Position numbers and translations under genes: made by a program | Part shown: positions 37,701 to 43,518 of the stretch, one piece after another | How positions within the stretch are numbered: position 1 is the first letter of the stretch | Layout of the letters: the number at the start of each line of letters is the position of its first letter | Source: Kuafuiihalomonas sp964473255 | Lineage (GTDB): Bacteria > Myxococcota > Kuafuiibacteriia > Kuafuiibacteriales > Kuafuiibacteriaceae | Direction of reading: 5' to 3' | Length of the DNA stretch: 64,000 nucleotides | Assembly (NCBI GenBank): GCA_964473255.1 | Contig: CAYYOT010000007.1 | Span: 47,914-111,913, forward strand | The notes under the pieces: generated by a model | Told to the model about the DNA's origin: nothing | Database searches by the model: none | What the model saw: only the letters and a program-made list of their open reading frames with translations

Positions 37701-39184
37701 ACGAAGCCCGCCGCCGGGCGGCCGAGGCGGTCGCCTCCCGGGCTCGGCTCCAAGAAATGGAGTCCGTCGCCGCCGCCCGGAGCCAGGAGCTCGCGGATGC
37801 ACTGCGTTTGGCTCGTGATGCCGACGGGGAGCTCTCGGAAGCATTGACCGCGCTGGAGGCGGCCCAGCAGCAAGCTTCGGAGCAGCGTCAAAGGGCCGAG
37901 CGCCTCGATGCTCGAACCCAGGCGCTGATGGCCGAGGTGACGCGCGCGGAGACGGAGGCTGCCGAGGCCACCGGCCGAATCTCGGCGCTCGAGGCCGAGG
38001 CGGAGGACGCCCGTCGGCAGGCCGCAGAGGCGGACAGCCGCCTGACGCTCGCCGCCGAGTCCCGGGATGCGCTCGAGAGTGAGCTCGAGGCCGCCGCATC
38101 TCGGGCCCGAAGCCTCGAGAGCGAGCTCATGCGCCGCACGGAGCGGATCGATGAACTCGAGGCGGCGGCCGCGCGCTTCGAGAGCGAACAGTCGCGACTG
38201 CGCGAGGAGTCGGAGGCAGCGAAAAAGCGCCGCAGTCAGCTCGAGGAAGAACTCGGTCTGCAGCATGCAGCCGTCGATGCCGCCGAGCGGAGCCGGCTCG
38301 AATCGGAGCGGGCACTGGCCGAGCTCCGGCAGCAGATGGAAGCCACCTCGACCCGCGACGACGAAGACCGCATCCGGCGAGCTCTGAACGAGGCGGGGGC
38401 GGCCACCGAGCGCTTCGAGAAGTCGGAAACCGCTCGGCATCGGCTCGAGCAGGACTACGACCGCTTACAGGAGCGGGTCGCCGAGCTCGTTCGCGAGGAG
38501 CAGGCGGCACAGCAGAAGATCCAAGAGCTCCAGCAGCGAGTGAAGTCCGAGGAAGAGCTGCGCAAACGGCTCGAGGCCGAGGTGGCCGGTCAGAAGGCGC
38601 GGCGGCTGCAGGACCGTGAGGTCCTGTCGCGCGTGCGTGAAGAGCGAGACCGCCTGCAGGAGTCGGTCGATATCGTCGCCGACCCCGAAGCGCTCGAGCT
38701 CAAGCTTCGCTTGCTTCAAGAAGACCTGGACTCCGCGCGCGCCGATGCCCGCCGCGGTCAGTCCGAGCTGGACCGGGTGAAAGAAGAACTGGACGAGGCC
38801 CGAGCCGAGATCGGCCGCCAGCTTCAAGAGATTCGCACCCGGGACGCGAGTCTGTCCGAGCAGGCGACCGAGCTCCGAACGCTGCGCGGCGAAGTCGAGA
38901 GCCTTCGGGTGCAGGCGGCGGAGGACGCCCGATTCGACGAGGATCGGGAGGCCAAAGACAGTGCCCTCGGTGAACTCAAGAGCCGGACGGCGCAGCTTGA
39001 AGCCGAACATCGGCGCTTGGAGGCGCTGTTGGAGTCGGCGAACACCCGGCGGATGACCGCCGAACGGCGTACGGTCGAGCTCGAGGCGGCTCTCGACGAG
39101 GCTCGAGCTCGGACCGAGCAGTTGCAGGGCGAGCTGCAGGACAAGAACGAACGCCTTCGGCGTCTGAGCGATCGCTCGGAGTAG
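34724..39184 (+). CDS. Methyltransferase-like domain fused to a giant coiled coil
   Basis: A protein of 1486 residues. ATG at 34724 is preferred over a TTG at 34691 because an excellent ribosome site (GAGGAGAG, 34708-34715) sits 8 bases upstream. Residues about 1-230 look like a class I SAM-methyltransferase fold, but motif I reads VLEVGTVDVR, losing the glycines that normally bind SAM, so it may be non-catalytic. From about 240 to the end the chain is almost unbroken Glu/Arg/Ala/Leu/Gln-rich coiled coil. The layout recalls the pseudo-receiver plus coiled-coil scaffolds AglZ and FrzS of Myxococcus, but no homology is claimed. A cytoskeletal or polar scaffold role is a guess. Confidence 0.85.
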   Translation: MASAETFVESNTPLGWSEFKPRLAMLDGQVQGRRVLEVGTVDVRSILFLIEAGASSVTGICPDPDRVTSRHYLPRAAELLAADPGRLDFGDQRFDVIVVSDLAREVAAQPRFLTELRRVLAPDGFALVAYSAAGRSWSALLSEGSGGSVAAPRRLEEALRSDFEQSRFFVQRPFAGVSIHPEGEVPFSAGISLDADRNPEAAAPSHVLAIVGRQVPEVSRHALVELSFQDVQIATEQQKSRTAADLVRVSGALGRARRELTEREASLAEIGRRLPRLRDALRKVPPSDVPTPTIYEGPESAAPMALPTEWRELEDERHRLRDELARTRSELDMVRSDLQQAQSAVEPTRLDETSALVDELEAERRDLKQQLEEAQARVQALQVELGRIRTESEEDRAGALEQVRRDLQDQQAETHWLREARQELQERLEDLHRQLEDARAAEQGERSQLTERLAEAAQVHAVLTAQARDLEQRVAELESDLFTAREDGARAALGAAGSEISQLEAELESTREQNRVLMLEVERYREVAEALDREADQLRVEGERSGADRMALELAAGQLSQEVKGLRQRIQALREERDALAATSRLLLDERDQLYESEPPPANEAAERRAQEAEQQARADRIARERLEALLDRAEEELRMLGEAKSVVEAEAVQLRQELQREQDRLSHFAEEKDELRAERDALRDRLQTLDDKLGQHAMAERALADERQQVEAEASELREAMIEAGREAARARRALEEADERRRASEEARFAAEQELGSALAEKARAEGEAVDAKARLLDVEGRIAVGQAEVARLRRALGERLVERRASETREAQKRHEAQLAEVEAKRRSTQEALDRTLEEASVLAQRVAELENALASQPDIDLEAHQRELTAERVRCERAQAELEATRRALMQTEAALAAGAARGTQLAELEQALSQARNDLGLAIEERSQAMAESKREAEAVEHELRARADAAESQRERFEEEAREARLACRAAEASAETANALSRSRADEARRRAAEAVASRARLQEMESVAAARSQELADALRLARDADGELSEALTALEAAQQQASEQRQRAERLDARTQALMAEVTRAETEAAEATGRISALEAEAEDARRQAAEADSRLTLAAESRDALESELEAAASRARSLESELMRRTERIDELEAAAARFESEQSRLREESEAAKKRRSQLEEELGLQHAAVDAAERSRLESERALAELRQQMEATSTRDDEDRIRRALNEAGAATERFEKSETARHRLEQDYDRLQERVAELVREEQAAQQKIQELQQRVKSEEELRKRLEAEVAGQKARRLQDREVLSRVREERDRLQESVDIVADPEALELKLRLLQEDLDSARADARRGQSELDRVKEELDEARAEIGRQLQEIRTRDASLSEQATELRTLRGEVESLRVQAAEDARFDEDREAKDSALGELKSRTAQLEAEHRRLEALLESANTRRMTAERRTVELEAALDEARARTEQLQGELQDKNERLRRLSDRSE

Positions 39185-39218
39185 GGCTTCGAAGGGCGTT
39201 GCGCTTCTCGGGACTCGG

Positions 39219-39247
39219 TTGACGGTCACCTCACATCATTCGATCCT
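39219..39247 (+). promoter_or_regulatory. Possible promoter of the E1-TusA operon
   Basis: TTGACG (39219-39224), 17-base spacer, GATCCT (three of six -10 matches). The start codon at 39254 lies about where transcription would begin, so the mRNA could be leaderless; no ribosome site is visible before the GTG. Confidence 0.3.
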
Positions 39248-39253
39248 CGGGGC

Positions 39254-40147
39254 GTGACGGCGCTGGTGGTGGGCGCGGGCGGGCTCGGCTGTCCGCTGCT
39301 GGTGGAGCTCGCCCGCTCAGTCGAGGGGCCGGTCGTCGTCTGGGATCCCGACCGCGTCGAGTCGACCAACCTGCACCGTCAGTTCCTCTTCACGGAGTCG
39401 GACGTCGGACGCCCCAAGGCGGAAGCGGCGGCTCATGCGCTCGCGCGCTGGGTCTCGGCCAGTCGGATTCACGGTGAAACTCGAGCATTCACCGAGGATG
39501 CGGCGGCCGAGCTCCGTGAATTCGACGTCGTCTTCGATGCCACGGATCGCTTGGCAACCAAGATGGCCCTGCAGTCGGCCTGTCGGCGGGTCGGGGTCGA
39601 TTACGTCTTCGGGTCGGCCGTCGGATGGTCGGGGCAAGCGATGTTCGTTGCAGCGGACCGGGGGCCGTGCCTGCATTGCGCGTTTCCCCGGGGCGCCGAA
39701 GCGTCGGTCCACCCGACCTGCGAGACCGCCGGCGTCTTTGGTCCCATCTTGGGTGTGGTCGCCGCGCAGCAGGTCCAACTGTGGCGGTGCGCTGAACGCG
39801 GTCTTTGGTCGTACGACGGCCGGTCGGACGACGCGTATGTCGTCGAAGTCGTCGCGCGGCCCGGTTGTCCGGGCTGCCGGGGAGGTGAAGCCACGACCGA
39901 CGACCAGGCTGGGGTCGCGGTCGCGGCCACCTGGGTCGATCTCCGGGGGCGAGTCTGTCCGGACACCTACGTCGAAACGCGTCGCGTGCTCGAGCGCCTT
40001 CCCGTCGGGGGGCGCCTGGGTGTGATCTTCGACAGCGACGAGGCAGCTCGCGAGGTACCGCTGTCCGCAGCGGCGGCCGGGCATCGCGTCGTGGGTTGTA
40101 CTCGGGACGGCATCGTTCAGCGGGTGGTATTGGAGCGCGGCGCGTGA
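39254..40147 (+). CDS. E1-like adenylyltransferase (MoeB/ThiF family) fused to a TusA-like domain
   Basis: A 297-residue protein. Residues 1-215 are an E1-type adenylating domain: nucleotide loop GAGGLG (7-12), Asp31, NLHRQ (39-43), GRPK (Lys55), DATD (95-98), two zinc CxxC pairs (Cys139/142, Cys205/208) and PTCETAGVFGP with the candidate catalytic Cys156. The N-terminal RYxRQ segment that supplies the arginine finger in MoeB and ThiF is absent; the chain starts directly at the first strand. Residues 228-295 match TusA (VDLRGRVCPDTYVETRR, Cys235), though the usual CPxP is CPDT. It would activate a sulfur-carrier or ubiquitin-like C-terminus and pass on sulfur. The start is GTG; it overlaps the next gene by GTGA. 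Confidence 0.88.
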   Translation: MTALVVGAGGLGCPLLVELARSVEGPVVVWDPDRVESTNLHRQFLFTESDVGRPKAEAAAHALARWVSASRIHGETRAFTEDAAAELREFDVVFDATDRLATKMALQSACRRVGVDYVFGSAVGWSGQAMFVAADRGPCLHCAFPRGAEASVHPTCETAGVFGPILGVVAAQQVQLWRCAERGLWSYDGRSDDAYVVEVVARPGCPGCRGGEATTDDQAGVAVAATWVDLRGRVCPDTYVETRRVLERLPVGGRLGVIFDSDEAAREVPLSAAAAGHRVVGCTRDGIVQRVVLERGA

Positions 40148-40497
40148 CGATCGAACGCTACGCTCGGCAGACGGCGTTGGGTGCGTGGGGCGCGGAGGGG
40201 CAGGCTCGCCTCGCCGCCGGTCACGTTCAGGTGGTCGAGGCCGGGCTCGGCGGCGGGGTGTGCGCGCTGTACCTGGCGGGGGCGGGCATCGGTCGCCTCA
40301 CGGTGCCGGATGGTTGGGTCGAGGCCTGTCGGGCGCTGAACCGCGACGTCGTCGTCGACTCGGGGACGGGGCCCGCCGGAGTATGGGTCGTTGCGGGGGA
40401 TGAAGCCTATGTTCTCTCTCGGCCGGCCGAGGCTTCTCCGGTCGCGGCCGGGGCCCGAGCGGCGAGATGGGCGATCCTTCGGGTTCTGGGTTCGTGA
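40144..40497 (+). CDS. Short E1-like protein with arginine-finger segment but broken nucleotide loop
   Basis: A 117-residue protein starting at the GTG that overlaps the previous stop. It matches only the N-terminal third of ThiF/MoeB: IERYARQTALGAWGAEGQ (residues 3-20) aligns with the MoeB segment whose Arg14 reaches into the partner's ATP site (here Arg8). The next strand VQVVEAGLGGGVCALYLAGAG has EAGLGGG in place of the ATP-binding GxGGxG, and everything after the first Rossmann units is missing. It looks like an inactive E1 half that could complete the upstream protein as a heterodimer. It overlaps the JAMM gene by GTGA. Confidence 0.75.
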   Translation: MTIERYARQTALGAWGAEGQARLAAGHVQVVEAGLGGGVCALYLAGAGIGRLTVPDGWVEACRALNRDVVVDSGTGPAGVWVVAGDEAYVLSRPAEASPVAAGARAARWAILRVLGS

Positions 40498-40880
40498 AGC
40501 CGCGGTGGGCCTCCCGGGGATTCGGGCGACTCTCCACGCGCCTGGCCCGGGATTATCCGCTGGAGGCATGCGCGGTCGGACTCGGTCGCGAAGGTCGAGT
40601 CAAGGTCTGGGTCGTGGTCCGGAATCGCCAGGCCTCGGCCCATCGCTTCAGCATGGACGAGACGGACCTCATTCGAACCCTGCAGACCGGTGCTCGCCTC
40701 CGCCTGGATCCGCTGGTGTTCTGCCACACCCATCCCGATCGGCCGCCTTTCTTGTCTCCGAACGACCGTGCCGCCCTGCGCGTGCGCGGTCGTATCCTGT
40801 GGCCGACGACGTGGCACCTCGTACTGAGCGTGTCGGGCGACGGTTTCGGGCCGGCCCGGCTGTGGCCACCCGGCGGATGA
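40494..40880 (+). CDS. JAMM/MPN-family metalloprotease
   Basis: A 128-residue zinc isopeptidase-like protein of the JAB family. The catalytic set is complete: Glu24 in YPLEACAVG and the H-x-H-x7-S-x2-D motif (His78, His80, Ser88, Asp91; FCHTHPDRPPFLSPND). GTG at 40494 is preferred because it forms the same GTGA overlap as the neighbours; ATG at 40467 is an alternative. Bacterial JAMM proteins often accompany E1-like enzymes and trim or release sulfur carriers or ubiquitin-like proteins. Unusually, the chain ends in Gly-Gly (RLWPPGG). It overlaps the FHA gene by ATGA. Confidence 0.88.
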   Translation: MKPRWASRGFGRLSTRLARDYPLEACAVGLGREGRVKVWVVVRNRQASAHRFSMDETDLIRTLQTGARLRLDPLVFCHTHPDRPPFLSPNDRAALRVRGRILWPTTWHLVLSVSGDGFGPARLWPPGG

Positions 40881-41929
40881 CGGTTTTGACGGGCCTCTCG
40901 GCTGGGCAGGCCTGGTACAGTGAGAGCGTCATGCTGAGGCTGGCCGTACAGTTTGGCGGGCGCCGCCGCTTCTTCGAAGATCGGAGCAGCAGCGTCTGGG
41001 TGGGCCGGAGTCCCGGCAATCAAGTGCGGCTGCCCAACCCCCGCGTCATGGATCGTCACGTCGTGTTCCGGGAACGACGGGGAGCCGTGATCGTCTCCCC
41101 GTTCGGACGCTCGCGCGTCGAGATCCGCGGCGAGGTCATCCGGGCGCCGGTGGTAGCCGGTCCCGATGAACCCGTCGGCGTTGGCCCGTACCGCGTCACC
41201 GCACGCTCCCTGCCGGACCATCATCGTGGCTTCGTGGGAAGGAGCACCTCGGTGGGTACGTTGGCGGCCGAGATCGGGCATCCCGAGAAGGGTGTGCGGC
41301 GTTATCGGACGCGGGATGGGGCCTGGGACGTGATCGTTCCGGAGGCGGTCGCCCCTGCGGATTGGTTGGCCCGGGTTGCCGCCGGTCACGCGCACGGTCG
41401 CCCGCTGCGTCGAGAAGAGCTAGGCCGCCCGGCGTTCGCCGTCCCGCTGGCGGACGGCATCGCGGCCGCCGACGTCGTCGCCGCGGCGACTCAGGGCAAG
41501 ATCCGGCTACCGACCGAAGCGCTCACCGTGGTGGTCGCCGAGCTGAAGCGGCGACTGGCGTCGCTGGCTTCGCCGCACGGAGGTGTGTGGCCGGAGACGG
41601 TATGGTTTGGCGTCGACGGAAGCGTCGTCCTCCTGCCTGCGGGACCCGAACCCGATGCCGTCGACCCGCTGGTCGACGCGTTCTTCACGCCGGGTCGGCG
41701 GGCCGGTGCCCCGCCGACGGCGGACGACGACGCCCATGCGGTCGCCGTCCTGGCCCGAGCCCTGGACCCCGACCAGAAGGGACCCGCCTGGCTCTTCGAC
41801 GCGTCCGTCCGCGACGCGGAGGCGGTTCGGACGATGGCGGCGCGGGAGGGATTCGACCCCGCGGCCCATCATCTGGCGCGCGTGGTTCGCGTTGCGCGCG
41901 CGGTCGTGGAAGGAGAGGCCGGGCTGTGA
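40877..41929 (+). CDS. FHA-domain protein with possible degenerate kinase region
   Basis: A 350-residue protein. ATG at 40877 continues the run of 4-base overlaps; ATG at 40931 (MLRLAVQF) starts right at the FHA domain and is a good alternative. The FHA domain (about residues 20-110) has WVGRSPGNQVRLPNPRV and then MDRHVVF, where the usual Ser of SRxH is not present, so phosphothreonine binding may be weakened. The C-terminal part (LPTEALTVVVAELKRRLAS, then WFGVDGSVVLLPAG) loosely recalls the catalytic-loop-to-DFG stretch of Hanks kinases with all catalytic residues gone; this reading is speculative. It overlaps larE by GTGA. Confidence 0.78.
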   Translation: MTVLTGLSAGQAWYSESVMLRLAVQFGGRRRFFEDRSSSVWVGRSPGNQVRLPNPRVMDRHVVFRERRGAVIVSPFGRSRVEIRGEVIRAPVVAGPDEPVGVGPYRVTARSLPDHHRGFVGRSTSVGTLAAEIGHPEKGVRRYRTRDGAWDVIVPEAVAPADWLARVAAGHAHGRPLRREELGRPAFAVPLADGIAAADVVAAATQGKIRLPTEALTVVVAELKRRLASLASPHGGVWPETVWFGVDGSVVLLPAGPEPDAVDPLVDAFFTPGRRAGAPPTADDDAHAVAVLARALDPDQKGPAWLFDASVRDAEAVRTMAAREGFDPAAHHLARVVRVARAVVEGEAGL

Positions 41930-42780
41930 GTCCCGCCGCCAAGGAGCGCGACCTGCTCGGCCTGCTCGACGGCCTCGACCGCGTGGTCGTGGCCTTCAGT
42001 GGTGGCGTCGATTCGACCTACCTCGCTTTCGCCGCCCATCGGGTTCACGGCGAAAGCGCGTTGGCCGTCACCGCGCGATCGCCTTCCTTGGCGCCGGCCG
42101 AGCTCGACGATGCGGAGAGGCTGGCCCGGCACATCGGGATCAGCCACCGCATCATCGAGACCCGGGAGCATCTGCGGTCCGGGTACATCGCCAACGCTCC
42201 CGACCGCTGTTACTACTGCAAGACGGAACTGTTCGACGCTACGGACCTCATCGCCACTCACCAGGATGCCGTGGTGGTCGACGGATTCAATGCCGACGAT
42301 CTCGGCGACCACCGGCCAGGCCACCGGGCTGCGGCCGAGCACGGCGTGCGGCACCCGCTGGCCGAAGTCGGCATGACCAAGCAGGACATCCGCCATCGTT
42401 CGCGCGCCCATGAGCTGCCGACCTGGAACAAACCGCAGCTCGCGTGCCTCGCGAGTCGAGTTCCGTACGGGATGAGCGTCACGCCCGAACGCCTGGAGCG
42501 GATCGGCCGCCTTGAAGCCGTCCTACGGGAGCGCGGGTTTCGCGACGTTCGCGCACGCCTCGTTCGAGAGAATCACGACATGGTTCGGCTCGAGGTGGGC
42601 GAAGTGGAGCTCATGCGCCTCGTCGAAGCGGACCATCGGTCGGCGGTCGTCGCCGCGGCCCGATCGCTCGGATTTCGCTTCGTGACCCTGGACCTCGAGG
42701 GATTCCGTTCCGGTCGGATGAACGAATCGCTCGTCCAGCTGGGCGGGGGTCGAGGGTCGGATTTCGGTCGTTCGAGCTGA
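41926..42780 (+). CDS. larE: LarE-type ATP-dependent sacrificial sulfur transferase
   Basis: A 284-residue PP-loop protein. The PP-loop VAFSGGVDSTYLAF (residues 22-35) activates a substrate carboxylate by AMP transfer. In lactate-racemase cofactor synthesis LarE donates sulfur to the pyridinium dicarboxylate. The family signature NKPQLACLASRVPYG carries Cys174, equivalent by position to the sacrificial Cys176 of Lactobacillus LarE. Two further cysteines, Cys95 and Cys98 (DRCYYCK), give the three-cysteine pattern of LarE proteins reported to hold a [4Fe-4S] cluster. LarB and LarC are not nearby. GTG start overlaps the FHA stop, so it is the last gene of the five-gene run. Confidence 0.88.
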   Translation: MSPAAKERDLLGLLDGLDRVVVAFSGGVDSTYLAFAAHRVHGESALAVTARSPSLAPAELDDAERLARHIGISHRIIETREHLRSGYIANAPDRCYYCKTELFDATDLIATHQDAVVVDGFNADDLGDHRPGHRAAAEHGVRHPLAEVGMTKQDIRHRSRAHELPTWNKPQLACLASRVPYGMSVTPERLERIGRLEAVLRERGFRDVRARLVRENHDMVRLEVGEVELMRLVEADHRSAVVAAARSLGFRFVTLDLEGFRSGRMNESLVQLGGGRGSDFGRSS

Positions 42781-42795
42781 ACTTCGGACCGAAGT
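42781..42795. repeat. 7-1-7 perfect palindrome after larE
   Basis: ACTTCGG-A-CCGAAGT begins at the base after the larE stop. It has no T-run, so termination is doubtful; it could be an operator for the following genes. Confidence 0.35.
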
Positions 42796-42847
42796 CGAGA
42801 CACTTTCTTCGCCCCAGATTGGCCCGCCGGTTGCTCGGTCTTCGGGC

Positions 42848-43009
42848 ATGACCACCTGTCTCTGTCTCGCGCTGGTGCTTCCGACGGGCACTTGGGATTT
42901 TTGGGTTCGATTTCGACTGCGATCGGCACTTCCGTCGGACCGCATCGAGTATCAGACCACCCTGGGAGTGTCGTTCGCCCCGGAGTTCGAAGCCGGAGTC
43001 CGAGTTTGA
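42848..43009 (+). CDS. Small open frame of 53 residues, uncertain
   Basis: ATG at 42848 opens a frame with a short hydrophobic start (TTCLCLALVLPTG) followed by alternating polar and hydrophobic residues (VRFRLRSALP, TTLGVSFAPEF) that could be outer-membrane-type strands. No ribosome site precedes it. Its stop falls two bases before the next gene's start, which suggests linkage. It may be a small exported protein or chance; no family is recognised. Confidence 0.35.
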   Translation: MTTCLCLALVLPTGTWDFWVRFRLRSALPSDRIEYQTTLGVSFAPEFEAGVRV

Positions 43010-43011
43010 GT

Positions 43012-43518
43012 GTGGGTCACCTCGCCGCGCTGGCGTGGACCTCCGTCGCCAGCCCTGCGCTTCCGCCGCTCGATCAGGTCGTCGGGTGGGCGGCCGAGCA
43101 GGCCGCCGCGTCCACCGAAGGTGACGACCCCGCCCGGCTTCGGTGGTCCGCCGTGCTGCCCGACCTGACTCTTCGCCTGGGGACGGATTTCGATGTCGAC
43201 ATTCGGGACGCCACCGTCCGCACCATCACGGAAGAGCAGGGGCTCTCGCTGGATGCATGGGCGCGCTGGCGGCTTTCGAATCTCGTCTATCATCCCGACG
43301 AGCTCAGATGGCACCGCATCGATCGGCTGAGCCGCAGTGTTCGGACCGCCGCCCAGCTTCGAGCGATCGACGTGTATTTCGAGCGCTGGAGGGTCGAGGA
43401 GCGTTTGCGTACGCATTCCGATGCGACGCTGGTTCGTGAGGCCCTGCAGCTCGACGCCCGGCTCGACGCGCTGACCGGGGGGCGATATCGGCGATGGCAG
43501 CGAACCCAGCGTCCATGA
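43012..43518 (+). CDS. Hypothetical exported protein, TolC-like pattern
   Basis: A 168-residue protein. The GTG at 43012 is chosen; TTG at 43006, overlapping the previous stop, is an alternative. A weak signal (LAALAWTSVASPA) is followed by a helical region, a strand pair (LPDLTLRLGTDFDVDIRD), then WARWRLSNLVYHPDELRW and a long helix with IDVYFERWRVEERL. This order (strand, Trp-x-Leu-x-x-Leu-Val-x-x-Pro-x-Glu-Leu, helix with YFER) is reminiscent of TolC-type outer-membrane efflux proteins reduced to a fragment; this is an inference. It overlaps the next lipoprotein gene by ATGA. Confidence 0.6.
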   Translation: MGHLAALAWTSVASPALPPLDQVVGWAAEQAAASTEGDDPARLRWSAVLPDLTLRLGTDFDVDIRDATVRTITEEQGLSLDAWARWRLSNLVYHPDELRWHRIDRLSRSVRTAAQLRAIDVYFERWRVEERLRTHSDATLVREALQLDARLDALTGGRYRRWQRTQRP

